From assembly GCA_003586115.2 (NCBI GenBank), contig QVOM02000073.1, positions 32,170,468 to 32,234,467 on the forward strand: DNA of 64,000 bases. The letters run 5' to 3'. Shown piece by piece: positions 24,947 through 37,126 of the stretch (positions are counted from its first letter, which is position 1; each line of letters opens with the position of its first letter). The position numbers were made by a program, and so were the translations under genes. Below the pieces are notes generated by a model that searched no databases, had not been told where the DNA came from, and saw only the letters and a program-made list of their open reading frames with translations. This stretch comes from Salvator merianae (Eukaryota; Chordata; Lepidosauria; Squamata; Teiidae).

Positions 24947-26387
24947 TATTCTACTGAGGTTTGGACTGCTTCCGTGGGCATCGGTCTATAAATAGTTAAT
25001 CCAAGTCTGTTTGGGACTGTGAGGCTGGACAAGAATGAGCAGTGATTCCTTTTGTGTACAGCCTGTTAAGGAGTTTCTAAGATTGCGATCTCCTGCAGGA
25101 CAGGAGCCAGTGAAATCTCAGTGATTCCATTAGCTAGACACATTAAGAGTGATTGCAGATGGCAAAGGTACTGAGAAGTGAAAAGGCTGTTTATCTGAGC
25201 AGCAGGTCTCAAACCTGGACTGCTCTGCAATAATCTCTAGTCTGTGCAAATCCCATTAGAGGCACATCTGGTTAATATCAAGCTTTCTCCCACTTTTCCT
25301 AAATTTCTGCAGACAGGTTGCTCTTGTGTTCTTCCTCTAGGCAGATGTCCATCCTTCTAGTGCAGTTGGAAAGACAAGAAGTTGTTGAGAGGATGTAAAT
25401 TCCCCATTTTTCATGGGATCACACTTCCTTTTAGTTCTATAGGTTAGAAAGTTAGTACTTTTCCAATTCCTTTCTGAACACAAAGGGATGAGTGGGCTAG
25501 TGCCCATGGCCAAATTCCTGGGCCAAGTTCATGATCAGAATCACTCAAGGTGATTCAAGTATCAAGAAACACAGGGTAGCCAACTGATTGTCTGAAATAT
25601 TGGGAAGGTTGCCATTTCCTTGTGTCTAGGGTAAGCAGCTGTAGGTGCTCATTAGCCATCCGAGCCACCCTCTTGCTCCAAACAATGGATACATTAAATA
25701 CCACTTTTAAAAGTCTGTGTTAAATCATATTCTCTGTTAGCGCCTAAGCTACTCAGGTTGTGTCTCCACTTATTTCCATGGGTCTTCGGTGTTGCATCAC
25801 TATTTTGGGTGTCATGACATGCTCACTGAAGAGCATGACACCTGCCCAAAGTGCCTTTCTCTCTACTCTAATACTCTCTAGAGAAATGCCTTGTCTATCA
25901 CTTTATTGGGCACCTGAGTCACCAGATGTAGGGATAAGAAAGTTCCCAGAGGAAGGGTGGTTCTGCAGAGGTGCTTCCCCTCAATACTTCCCACCACAGC
26001 CTTGGAGACACAACCAGAATCTCTTTCACTAATTGTATCATTCCCTATTTATAGGAATCTGACACTGCTGAACTTCTGTTAAAACAACTTTGTATCTCGT
26101 TATTGGATGTAACTGAAATGCAATCCCTCCAACTAAATACTCTTTGAAATTGTCCCAGCCCTGGTATTTCAATATTCCTCAGTTTGCTGAAACTGTCAAA
26201 ATGCCTATTTTTTGGTTTTTCATACCTTTGAACGTATACTATTTTAGTTATTTTCACACATTAAAACCCATCAATTATACCTGTATCATCATTCACCATC
26301 TCAATATTCTGTGTCAACGAAGCAACCGAACATGAATTTTAAAAGGCCTGTATAATTTGGGGGACTGTTTGTCACAAATCAAACATT

Positions 26388-26564
26388 GGCCCTTTCTACA
26401 CTGGGCCTTATTCTGGATTATATTCCAGAATAAGGATCTGCCATTGTATGCTGGTGCAGACTATGCAAGACCCTGCCTGGGGCCTGCCACAGTCTGCAGT
26501 AGCATGTGGATGGCAGGTCCCTATTCTGGGATCTAAGTCAGAATAAGTCCCAGTGCAGAATGGC
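26388..26564. mobile_element. TIR element family A, copy 4
   Basis: GGCCCTTTCTACACTGGGCC at the left is mirrored by CCCAGTGCAGAATGGC at the right. The inner TATTCTGGATTATATTCCAG arm and the GTAGCATGTGGATGGCAGGTC segment match the other copies. It is more diverged than copies 1 and 3. Confidence 0.75.
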
Positions 26565-27563
26565 AATAGAGGAAGTTGTAATACTATGTAGCTTATTGTC
26601 TAGTTCTTCCTGAAACAATGCCATTAGTAACTTACATTTCTTACAGAACAGCACATTTGAGCCTGGTTACACACAGGTTTTAAGGCAAATATGAACAGTT
26701 TTCACTGCAGAAAAATTACACCTAAAGGGGAAAACTCATGGCAAGCATGGATTATAATCCTTGTAATCTGTGTATTTTGTAGAGTGCTTTTTTCTGCCAT
26801 GAAAGCATGTTCATTACCTTCATCCATTTCATTTTCACACTGACCATGAATGCAGATTAGAAGAGGCTTGTGTGGTGCTCCAGGGGAGTGCAAGTAAATG
26901 CTTCCTCTTCTATCCCACCATCACATCAACCAGTATGTGATTGCTACCATTTTTGTTTATTTGCTTCCTTTTACTTTTGCACAAGAACAGAAGCACCAGA
27001 ACAGACATTTTGCTTTCCTGTGCAAAAGCACTGATAAGTATCTAGCAGTTATACACCTGAATTTTAGGAGGGTGGGGGTAGGATCTTCTTTTTTTTCTGT
27101 GCAGCAGCAAAGCCAGAAGATTGACAGGTTTTGTGGACCAAGCATTCATATTGCTGGAAAGGAGTTTAGAATGGGGAAGTGTGGGGGGCAGAATAAGACA
27201 ATCTGAGTTTGACTCAGAACTTATTTTATGTGTGTTGCGAGAATAAACACATTACAATTGGGTTCTCTCCTGAAGCAAAATGCAATAGTCATTACCGTGG
27301 ATTCTATTCTGAAGTTCGAGGTAAGGCTTCAGTATAGCCAGGTACTTTGGCAACTATATCCCGTGGATGACTTTTTAAGATAAACTGCACTAGACACAAT
27401 TGACCTTTTCCAAGAAAGTGTGAATCAACAATACTGGATGGCACTTGGTGGCACATCAGGAAAGAGGATTAGTGATTGGCTGCTGCTATGTATAAACTGC
27501 CAGCCTAAATCAACTGCTAAGTCACCATGTCAATATCAACAATTGAAAAGAAAATTCACTTAC

Positions 27564-27638
27564 ATCTTTCTCAGGTTGGGGAGTTTCTTGAATATTCCAG
27601 TAGCTTCCAGAACAGAAATGTCATTATCATGTAAACGC
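27564..27638 (-). CDS. SLIT3: SLIT3 exon: first LRR of domain 2
   Basis: This 75-bp exon is on the minus strand, with the acceptor catAAG above 27638 and a gtaagtg donor below 27564. The acceptor has A rather than the usual C or T at position -3. The exon completes the Leu codon left by the LRRNT2 exon and encodes [19 protein letters not shown] then PNLRK plus two bases of an Ile codon. [15 protein letters not shown] is a Slit domain-2 signature. It is only slightly longer than one 24-residue LRR unit, as expected for this one-repeat exon. The introns on either side are 3,185 bp upstream and 16,395 bp downstream. Confidence 0.95.
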
Positions 27639-28429
27639 CTTATGAAAAACATCAATAAAAGCATGTAAAAAATTTTTAGCTTTCAAACTTACATAGCATG
27701 TATAGTTTTCAAATGAACACAAAGAACAAAAAATTATTAGCAGTGTGCACAGATAATTTAAATTGTCAAACAGAAACAAACTTTACCCGGTGATCTGGCA
27801 CTTACATACATATCCTTTGCCCTGGTGATCTCTGATAGTCACCAGGGTGATCTCTAAGTAGCCCAGGGAAGAATGGGCAAGTGAATTGGTCTTGGCAAGA
27901 GTACTTCCTTGAAATTAGTCTATGGCAAACCCACCATATTCTACCAATAAAGGAGGAGAGGAGCTTACCACAGGTCACTAATATGTCACCCATTTTATAG
28001 ACAGGCCCTATTAAAAGCATAACTGGAGAATCTCAGTGCATAGATGAAATTGTGGCAGGATGTGCGTGGTGCCTTCAGGCTGCTGTGATTGTGCCATAAG
28101 TAGCAGGGACTACATGTTCCTGCTCCATATGATACAGTCAGAACATAGGACAAATGCATCATCCACATGGGAACTGCACTCGCCAAGCCATCACATGTGC
28201 TGCTATAGCACGTCAGTGGCAGAGTGAGATAATTACTGTGGCTTAGTAACTGCTTAAAGAGACCAAAGTAGCTATAACACAAAAAAATGACAGAATCTTA
28301 TAGGCTGCCTGTAAAAATAAGTTATACAAGTTCAAAGACCTCCTACAGATGCAATGCAGCAAGAGACTGAAGAATTCTAAGTAACCTGCAGGAAGTAATC
28401 GATGCAGTATTAAGACGGATGTTCTTAAT

Positions 28430-28578
28430 AAAGAAAGGATAAAGGAAAGAAAGTTTATATTTTAATATATTTTCGATTACCCTATATATTTTATCTTTTC
28501 GTTGTTGCAACCCACCTTGGAACCTTCGGGTGAAGGGCAGGATATAAATTCTTAAATGAATAAACAAACAAACAAACA
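28430..28578 (+). repeat. L2-like LINE 3' tail
   Basis: It contains aacccaccttggaaccttcg, ggtgaagggcaggatataaa and an (AAAC)n tail. This is the 3' end layout of the L2-like copies elsewhere in the window. Confidence 0.6.
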
Positions 28579-29274
28579 GAAATAGGAATAAGGAAGTTGC
28601 CATCACCAGTTTCAAACACCACAAATTAAGATTGTACCAAATTTCAGCCAGGCAGTCGTCATTCAGGCCCAGAGGCAGAAGCATTATGGGCCCTGCCCAC
28701 AGAAAGAGGATAATCAGCAGTGGCCACGTTTCCCAAACACGTGTATTCCCCACAACTTTTACATGGGGCTCATCTATTCCTAGGTACCTGCAGATGCTGT
28801 AAAGAGTCTAGATCTCTCTGAGTTGTTCATTTTTTATGAACCACAGTCCAACAATTCCATTAGCCAAGATATTTCTAGGGATAGATTGTGCAACAGACCG
28901 TGAACTACTGGTGTTAAAAAGAAGAAAAGATCCATCTGGCTTTCCGAAGAAGCTATCTTGATTGTCACAAAAAGGTAGAGGATGAAAGCTTTGTTAAACA
29001 AGTAGGACTTGACAGAATACAAACTCGTAATGTCAAAGAAGTAAGGACAAAGGACAAAAAGGAAATTTTAACCAAGAATGTCAGCAAATAGAAAAATTGA
29101 ATGCGTCTATATTCAAACACTTTTAGGAATGGATTTTTAGAACTGTAACATTTTACAGAATGAATAGATTCACGAACTGACCCCCTTAAAAAGCAGGTAC
29201 AATGCTATCAGACAGATAAGACAGCATGAGACATGGATAAAATACCGTTTAAACCTGTTGATGAAAATAAGTTT

Positions 29275-29425
29275 TAATAACTCTGTGTCAATTAATATGG
29301 AACAAGACTGGAAAACAATCAGTGTAAAGAAGAAAGGAGCTGCAACAGAATGTTCAGATTACCAAACTATTGTCACAGAACAGGCTGGTTTTCAAAAAGG
29401 GAAGAGTCATATGAAATTATACAGC
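29275..29425 (+). pseudogene. RTE/BovB-like LINE fragment
   Basis: The plus strand reads EQDWKTISVKKKGAATECSD, then YQTIVTEQAGFQKG. This resembles the reverse-transcriptase segment of RTE/BovB elements (WK..V..PIPKKG...ECSNYRTI...EQAGFRKGRGT), with the part between YRTI and EQAGF deleted. It is short and decayed. Confidence 0.6.
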
Positions 29426-30226
29426 TAAAACAAGCTATATAATGGAGAAAGCAACGTTCGCCTTTGCTTTGTAGATCATTCCAGAATGTGGAACATATTG
29501 GCCATATCTCCACTTCACGGCTTTAGACACTTTTCTCATATCCCCAGTATGATGCATATGCAATATGTACCATGTTGAAGCATCTGATGACCTGCACTTG
29601 TACCCTTGGGGAGAGGCAGCATGGAAAAAGTGCCTAAGGGCCAGTACAGTGGAGACATGACCAACAGTTGTGCCAACTCTGAAATTTCCATCTAATGCCC
29701 TGACCATTCCCTTCCAACTCTGCAGGCCACCCATATCTGTGTACGGCAGGCAACTTGCAAGGAGGGCTACTAATTTCAGCCACAATGTTGGTAAACAAGA
29801 CAGGAACTTTGACCAGGCTTCAGCAAGGCCTCAGCAAGACTGCACTGACGAAGGTCCCCCTCCCCCGAAGCCTTTGAAAGATTAGAGAAGTCACAAATGT
29901 TATCTATAATGTATGTGTCAGAAGACCTGATTATTCTTCTGAAAAAATATTTATCATGAACAGGAAGCTACATTTAGAACTGTGTTTGTGGAGACAGACT
30001 AATTCAGAAAATAGATGGAATCAGATGCATACAAAGGAAAAATTAATTTTAAAAAAAAGATTTAACTTAATTAAGAAATATAATATAAAAACTGAGATGG
30101 TGAGCATTTTTATACAGTCACCACAAACAGAATGTGACTTGAAGAAACCTAACAACAATTGCTACAACCTTGATAGATGACCGTGGAATGGTGTTCCAGC
30201 ATTCAGAATTAGTGGATGATCCCAAA

Positions 30227-30420
30227 TGTTAGCATTTTGTGATACAAGTCATTCTGAAGTCATCCACTGAAGCTGAATATTGGAAGATTTAGGGCTAAAA
30301 GAAAGCACTTCTTCACACAGAGTATAGTTAAATTATGCAAACCACTGCCATAAGCTGTAATGATGCCTCCCAATCTGGAAGGTTATAAAAAGGCAACAGA
30401 CAAATACATGGAAAAATAAG
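30227..30420 (+). repeat. CR1-like LINE 3' fragment
   Basis: The segment with aagaaagcacttcttcacac, agagtatagttaaattatgc and aaaccactgccataagctgt resembles the 3' untranslated part of CR1-type LINEs. No coding frame remains. Confidence 0.55.
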
Positions 30421-30823
30421 GCAATCAAGTGGATACTAACATGAATGACCACATGTTATTTCTAATATTAAATATGTAATGCCACTACAGAGCAGCTGCT
30501 ACAGAATGCTAAATATGCACAGTGATTTTGCCCTCATGTCCCACCTGCAAAATTTCTATAAGCATGTGGTTGACTATTTACTTATAAACAAGTCAATAAA
30601 TAGTTTAAAATAAAGTATAAGTTGTGAATACAATTCAAAGTAATGAGATTTCTTAGATACATTTTATTCACTCCCAATGAGTAGAGACTACAGAACCTTT
30701 TAGCAAACATACTAGATAATTCCCACATCAACTGTGGACACATCTAAATATATCTAAGCTTGGTTAGCAAAATAATGTTTAAACACTCTGTATTTTTTTT
30801 TAAATCAAAACGAACACACTTAC

Positions 30824-30974
30824 AGATCTGTGGTATATTCTGGGACATGGCTTGGAAGTCGAGTGAGCTTTTGGTTAGAACAGTCTACGATTGTTCCTTC
30901 GCAGCGGCACCTTTCAGGGCAGACAAGGTCCATGAAGCATTCCCCACTGAACTTACTTCTATAGTCTTCTGAAC
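30824..30974 (-). CDS. SLIT3: SLIT3 exon: LRRNT2, start of LRR domain 2
   Basis: This 151-bp exon is on the minus strand, with an attttcag acceptor above 30974 and a gtaagtg donor below 30824. The phase is continuous with the exon at 63064: its first two bases complete a Gly codon and its last two (CT) open a Leu codon. It encodes [19 protein letters not shown] and [20 protein letters not shown], followed by HVPEYTTD. The CxxxxxxCxC...C spacing is the LRRNT cap of the second Slit LRR domain, the domain that in the family binds ROBO Ig1. [24 protein letters not shown] distinguishes SLIT3 from SLIT2 ([24 protein letters not shown]) as I recall those sequences. The intron upstream is 32,089 bp and contains mir-218. 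Confidence 0.97.
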
Positions 30975-31064
30975 CTGAAAATTTGAAATACTTCCAGGTG
31001 AATAATGGGTTATAAAGTAACAATCTAAGGAGGATTTCCACTTATGTAGTAGAAAAGCAGACTA

Positions 31065-31231
31065 AGGGTGAGCCAGCACTGGGTAGTATATAGGACCAGC
31101 AAGCATACTAGGAGCCTCCTTTTCACATGCTGGTGACCCTGCCTGGGACCTACCTCAGATGATACCAGCATGTGGAAAAGAGTCTCCTGTATGCTTGCTG
31201 GTCCAGTATAGCTTCCAGTGCAGAATTGCAC
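31065..31231. mobile_element. TIR element family B, copy 2 (167 bp)
   Basis: It is homologous to 15961-16123. AGTATATAGGACCAGCAAGC at the left is mirrored by GCTTGCTGGTCCAGTATAGC at the right, with end GCAGAATTGCACT. It lies just upstream (gene sense) of the LRRNT2 exon acceptor. Confidence 0.8.
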
Positions 31232-31896
31232 TGGATTATGCTCTATACTCTGAAGAATATATTTCTGTGTAGTTTTAGAGAGAAGGGATTCACTTTTTTT
31301 CTTATAAAACTACTTTCAGATGTTTACCTTTTGTAAAACGTTCTTCCTGGTATTGATATCTAACACATGCTAAAATAATTAATAAATAAAGCCAGAAACT
31401 TAAGCAATAAATCAGCTTCAAAACAAAATTATTAGTACTGACGAATATGCTTTCCAAGACTAAGCATTTTAAGAATCAACACAAGAAAGCTGCACTTGAA
31501 AGGAACATAATTTGCAATAATTACCAGTTTATATTTAATATGAATTGCACTTCAGTTTGACACTATACAATTCTCAGGTCTCCTTTTATGTGTCTTCACA
31601 AAGACGCTCAACAAACCACTTTCCAGAATTAATGGGAAGTTGAAACATGATTCCTGTTCTTACAGTGGCCAAAATACTAATACTGTATAATCACAAGCTT
31701 GCCAGCATAGATCCAATCTTGCAGTACTTGCCCACATTTAAATTTGCCAGGCCTTCATAAGCTAGCTACGGTTGAAATCTCCCTTTATATTTATCAAAGA
31801 TAAATTAATTTGTCAAATTCAAGTTTTCTTGAATGGGAACTTTTGAGTTGCAAAGAACTTATGGGAAGAGTACGAAGACTGAGTTCATCTTCTGAC

Positions 31897-33154
31897 TAGG
31901 GGTGTGCACGAAGGCACTTTTCCCCTTTCGCTTCGCATTCCTGCGAAGCTACGGGGCTTCGTTTTCGCACGAAAAAAATATGTGCGAAAATGAAGCCCTT
32001 CGTGTTCGCGGCGAAGATTTTCGCCCCGACCTGAAGCAGAGGAATCAAGGCGAAGAAAAGATCCTTCGCCTTGATTTCTCTGTTTCCGACGGCGCTCGCC
32101 TCTCTCTCATTCCCCCCCCCCCCCAGTCTGTCAGTGTGCGCGTGGGACTGACAGACTAGGGGGAATGAGAGACAGCGAGCGGGAGAGGAGGGAAAACCCT
32201 TCCTTTCGCTGATCGCCCTGCTCTCCCGCCGGCTGAGTCAGGCGGCGACGGCAGAGGACGGTGAATAAGGGAAAGGAAGGGAAACCCCTCCTTTCACTGA
32301 TCGCCCTCCTCTCCCGCCGGCTGAGTCAGGCGGCGACGGCAGAGGACGGTGAATAAGGGAAAGGAAGGGAAACCCCTCCTTTCACTGATCGCCCTCCTCT
32401 CCCGCCGGCTGAGTCAGGCGGCGACGGCAGAGGACGGTGAATAAGGGAAAGGAAGGGAAACCCCTCCTTTCACTGATCGCCCTCCTCTCCCGCCGGCTGA
32501 GTCAGGCGGCGACGGCAGAGGACGGTGAATAAGGGAAAGGAAGGGAAACCCCTCCTTTCACTGATCGCCCTCCTCTCCCGCCGGCTGAGTCAGGCGGCGA
32601 CGGCAGAGGACGGTGAATAAGGGAAAGGAAGGGAAACCCCTCCTTTCACTGATCGCCCTCCTCTCCCGCCGGCTGAGTCAGGCGGCGACGGCAGAGGACG
32701 GTGAATAAGGGAAAGGAAGGGAAACCCCTCCTTTCACTGATCGCCCTCCTCTCCCGCCGGCTGAGTCAGGCGGCGACGGCAGAGGACGGTGAATAAGGGA
32801 AAGGAAGGGAAACCCCTCCTTTCACTGATCGCCCTCCTCTCCCGCCGGCTGAGTCAGGCGGCGACGGCAGAGGACGGTGAATAAGGGAAAGGAAGGGAAA
32901 CCCCTCCTTTCACTGATCGCCCTCCTCTCCCGCTCGCTGTCTCTCATTTCCCCTAGACTGTCAGCACGCGCGCTGACAGCCTAGGGGGATGAGACAGAGG
33001 CAAATTGCGAAGGTCCCGAAATGCATCGAAAGTTGAGGGACCTTCGCAATTCGCATTTCGTGATCTTTGTTTCCCTTCGCATTCGATGCGAAGGGAACCA
33101 AATCACGAAATTCGTCGAAAATCCGAGTGGCACGAAACTTCGTGCACACCCCTA
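31897..33154. mobile_element. hAT-like foldback element (1258 bp) with minisatellite core
   Basis: The ends TAGGGGTGTGCACGAA and TTCGTGCACACCCCTA are inverted. An exact 8-bp target-site duplication, CTTCTGAC, flanks it at 31889-31896 and 33155-33162. An 8-bp duplication and TAGGG-type ends fit the hAT superfamily. The outer arms (about 31897-32190 and 32920-33154) are largely mutually inverted, for example GAGACAGCGAGCGGGAGAGG against its mirror at 32925-32945, and they are CpG-rich. The centre is an 88-bp tandem array. No transposase is present, so it is non-autonomous. Confidence 0.9.
32203..32936. repeat. 88-bp minisatellite, about 8.3 units
   Basis: Unit starts (phase CACTGATCGCCC) fall at 32295, 32383, 32471, 32559, 32647, 32735, 32823 and 32911, each exactly 88 bp apart. 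A variant first unit begins at 32207. By eye the internal units are identical. The unit contains CCGCCGGCTGAGTCAGGCGG. It is confined to the middle of the hAT-like element. Confidence 0.97.
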
Positions 33155-36100
33155 CTTCTGACAATTCCCACATTTGCATTTTAACATGGACTCAGTTCAG
33201 ACTTGCTTGTTCTCACACTGATGTTTCCCATGTGTGGCATGGGGAAACCGTACCTTTTCTGTCTCTACCCCTCACTAAGTTCCCCTCTTTATGCAGTCAA
33301 TGATTTGATCATAGTCCCAACGTTCAAATCTCAACTTCACAGGGGCAGGCAAGTCAAGCTCCGCCCTCCATAAGTCCCCACTGTTGCCTCAGAACATGGA
33401 TTCACTTGGCGGTGTTACTAGTGATTTACCGTTTGCTCCTTCTCCCCCTCCAGCCTGTATTTGCACAAGCAACACTTTAATACCACATGTACTGCACAAT
33501 AAAGCTTCTTAAAGGGCAGATGGTGATTTCTGCTCCATTGCCATTGCACTTTGTGCAACTGTGCAATTTAAGATTAGCACAAAAGCATGGAGAGGCCCGT
33601 GAACAGCGGCAAACGTGTGGGGGGCTCCATTATTGTGAAAGTGTAATTAATGGACTCCACCTTACCTCCCCCCAAGACATCCACAGCGGCATGTATCCCA
33701 CTATGTAGCTGTGTGGTGCCGACGGCAAAATTGATACTGAGTGGGTTCTTTGTAAAGGGTTCCCAGACTGCAGGAGAAGGGGCAGCCAGCAGCAAGCAAT
33801 ACATTTTGGAACTGCCTTCTCCACCCCAGCCCACTGTTATCTCTAGCTGGTCAGCTGGCCATGATACCCTCCCTCCCTAGCATGCAGCCCGCAGCCAACC
33901 TTGTCACTGACTGAAGCTTGCTGTAGCACTGTGGCAGTTTCGCGCAAAACTCCGTAAACTAGAAGAAGCTCTGTTTTTGGTTTAATTAGCAGACCGAAGT
34001 GGAGGAAGCCTTTAATTTCTTCTTGGCAGTGCCGAATGGGGGATAAAGGAGGAGGAAGGACCACAGATTGGCAAAGTAAAATAGAGGACAGCTTTTTCTT
34101 CTCCTGACAGAGTGGAAGGAACTACTGTGCTTCCTGCCCACCCACAAAATCTATCATTGGACAGCAGGAATTTTGAAGCCCATCCTCTGCATGCCCCCCC
34201 CCCCCGCAGAAGTACAGTCCCTCCCAAATACGTCTCCTTCCGAATTCTCACACTGCAAAGTAAAGCGGGCTAGAAATCTAGAACGGCTTGAAAACTCATT
34301 AAATTCAAATGCAAAGTAGTCCAGATTTCGCCAATTTGATCCAGAAAAACTAAGGAAAGGCAAGATCATGTTGGGCCAGCAGGAACTGAAGATGGCCGGT
34401 AAACTGATTAAATGTTGTGTCAGAATGCGCCCATAGAGTTACACATTTTATTGCCAAAAACCATTTAGAAATTTCTTCAGAAAGAAGATAAAGCCAAGCT
34501 GATGTTAGTGTACAGAGACTTGGATTAATTTTAGCATTATTTACTGTTTGTTTTGGTCACAATCAAGAACAGTTTTCTGTGCAACAAATCCATGCTACAA
34601 AAATGTTTAGCAGACAAAACCATACAAGAGATGTTAGATTTAATTTATGCCACTAACTAGAAGTGTCCCAAAGGACCACATTATGGAGATTTACAAGGGG
34701 TGCACTGCCTTTTGGTTAGGTTCAGTGCACACAATTTAATATGCTTAGCTGGACATTGAAGACTTCAAAATGAAGGGGACTGGTTAATAAGAAAACAAAA
34801 CTATGTCAGCTGTGTACTATCATCTGCCTTACAAATGTTACAGAAGACACTACTTGGCAAACAGTGCTAGCATTTCTTGGTATTGTCATGTCTTCTCCTC
34901 ACCAGACATAAAAACTCACCTTTCCACATGAAACAGGGATAAAATAAATGCATTTTGGAGGGTTTGGTTCTAATCAAACCAACCTTTGAACCATCAGACT
35001 GCTTCTATGAACAGGTTTGGCAGTTTGTAAACCCCCATCACCTTCCTGCCAACATACTCCACTGTCTTCCTGGCCTTCTATAGCCCATTTGAACATGTTG
35101 TGGCCCATCCTGATCATGTAACATCCTACCCCACTGCATTCTGAGCTTACTGCAGCCTTCCCAGATCATGCTGTATCCTACCCCATCATATTCTTGGCTT
35201 ACCTCTGCCAACCCGGATTGGACTGTGGCCTATCCCATTGTATTCCCTGTCTCCCATAATCTACATCGCTCACACCCTATCAAGTTCTGGGCATACTCTC
35301 TCCTGGGACCTGCAACCTGCAACCTAGCACAATCCCATCCACAGTTTTCCCATTACATCTGCAGTCCTCTTACCGTTCGTTCCCCATCTTTCAGGCACTC
35401 CAGAGTGAGCTGCTTGCAGGAGCCATGTGGCTTAATGACAATATGATCAGCCTGTTTTTGCAGCCTATTAGGTCTTCCCAGAAGGCCAAGGATGGCACAA
35501 CCACAATTGGTCAGATTTGCTCACATGTCCAGTATCATATGAGCAGACTTAATTACAGTTGAACAATGCTTAAGTCCATCAAGACCACTAGGGCTTCCAG
35601 GGAATATACATGGGAACATTACTGTGAAATCCGCAATTATTTTTCCTTCAGATATTAAAGAGATGAAGCAAAGTTCTACAAAGTCTTCAATAAATATTAT
35701 TATAGTTCTGTACCTCATCTGATATACTTTGTTTGGTATATTTCACAATTATAACATTTAATATGTTTTATTCTTTCATTTTTATTACTCCTAAAAGGGA
35801 GTTATTAGAAATGGGATATAAACCTGCTTCATTAATTATAAGAAAAATATATGGGGCCTTTTTCATATTTCTCCATCTTTGCACAACCCAACTGTATCTA
35901 CATAATGCTTTTAATCAATTATTACTATTAATCCTTCCACAAATAGAATAAATAAAAATAAGAAATTCCACTAATAGCAAACTCAGGTTATATTGTGCAT
36001 GTAAGGCTGTAGTTAAAAAAAAAAAAAGGCAATTGCGGAGACTGAGGAATAAGAGAATTGGAGAGATGGAGAGAATGAAAGAGGAGAGATATGGGGAAAG

Positions 36101-36438
36101 AGAGAGTAAACAGATGCCTGGGCAAACCTGAAAGATACAGAGTTCAAAACAATAATATTGATCTGTCAATAAAACAATTCTAAGTCAGAGCACAAAAGCC
36201 TCATTTGCACCCAGTCAGTCCAGGATGCTGGACTGGTGCTGTTTCTACCCTGATACTACTGTTGTTGCAGTCCTTGCAGTGTGTAAGTTACACAAACGGG
36301 ACTGTTGCTGCTGTGAGTCACCACTTTGGGGAGCTATTTCAAGGAGAATGAAGGTGAGGTTTGAAAGTGGATGGGTGTTACAAAAGGAATAAAAAATCAT
36401 AAGATAAAAAAAATTCAATTGAAGCTGTTGAGCAGATG

Positions 36439-36501
36439 GTCAATAGACACATCTGTCAATAGACACATCTGTCAATAGAGCACTCTGTCAATAGACACAT
36501 A
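36439..36501. repeat. 16-bp minisatellite, four units
   Basis: Units of GTCAATAGACACATCT start at 36439, 36455, 36471 and 36487; the third is altered (GAGCACTCT). Confidence 0.9.
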
Positions 36502-37106
36502 CCTAAAAGAAATAGCATCTAATTGTTGGCATGGATATAGACAAAAAGGCACTTATATCCACCCATGGTGGGAATGTATAAAAGTTCAAACTTTTTGGAA
36601 ATGAGTGGCAACACAAGAGAGTAAAATTTTAGAAATATAGATTAAATGGAATAAAGAAATGTGTTTAACTCAATTAAAAAAAAACATTATAATAGAGAAG
36701 GAAAATTGATATACGACAAGCAGAGAGGGCAACTCAAATGGTGATTGCAAAAGGATGGAAGGATGAGTAAAAATGGGCCATTGACAACTGGTTTAACTAT
36801 ATAAATAAATTTTTGCTTTTTGATTTTTTAAGAGAAAGAAGAATGATTTCTGTGAGAAATAAGGTTAACACTTGGTGGACTCAAAATTGGAAAAAGATTA
36901 TTGATTTTGGTTTATGAACTGGTGGGATTGAGGCTGTGAAAGAACTGATACAAATTGTCTTCTGTGTGAAAAATAATGGATGAAATGTTTTTTGCTAACC
37001 CATTCCCATGAGTGGAGGGGTGGCAGAGAATTTGAACTCTCTGTATTTAAATGTGTTGATAATATTTTGTCTTACATGTATTTCACCTTCATAAAAATAA
37101 AACTGC
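36502..37106 (+). pseudogene. L1 3' fragment (older copy)
   Basis: The plus strand reads NCWHGYRQKGTYIHPWWEC and then a VQTFWK-like segment. This parallels the CWTCKKHEGTFYHMWWAC region of the L1 at 40480-40570, so it is the ORF2 C-terminus. It is followed by a 3' UTR and an A-rich end at about 37106. Many stops are present. The younger L1 is inserted immediately downstream. Confidence 0.7.
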
Positions 37107-37126
37107 AAAAAAGTGCCCATTCAAAG

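Larger units (their letters stand above)
11169..27563 (-). other. SLIT3: SLIT3 intron, 16,395 bp
   Basis: The intron between the 75-bp and first 144-bp LRR exons of domain 2. Listed separately: palindrome 11444-11542, (CT)n 14104-14139, TIR elements 15961-16123, 17880-18397, 18608-19499, 20583-20973, 24767-24946 and 26388-26564, CR1 fragments 19720-20465, (GTT)n 21053-21080 and an L2 3' end 23538-23888. A GC-richer block with a GGCCCTTTCC start at 12884-13270 is probably another TIR element. The stretches 11550-12880, 13280-15950, 16130-17870, 21540-23530, 23890-24760, 24950-26380 and 26570-27560 hold no recognisable gene. Parts near 14160-14420, 15420-15790 and 16640-16850 look like slowly evolving unique sequence. 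Confidence 0.8.
27639..30823 (-). other. SLIT3: SLIT3 intron, 3,185 bp
   Basis: The intron between LRRNT2 and the 75-bp LRR exon. It holds an L2-like 3' tail (28430-28578), a BovB-like RTE fragment (29275-29425) and a CR1-like fragment (30227-30420). Nothing else is recognisable. Confidence 0.85.

Noticed and set aside
28343..28753. A 136-codon minus-strand ORF
   Set aside because: It overlaps an L2-like 3' tail in antisense and has no domain.
31980..32200. CpG-rich block as a promoter CpG island
   Set aside because: The CpG-rich sequence is bounded exactly by the transposon ends and target duplication, with no exon nearby.
32203..32936. Regular repeat array resembling a CRISPR
   Set aside because: Units are head-to-tail without unique spacers, inside a eukaryotic transposable element.
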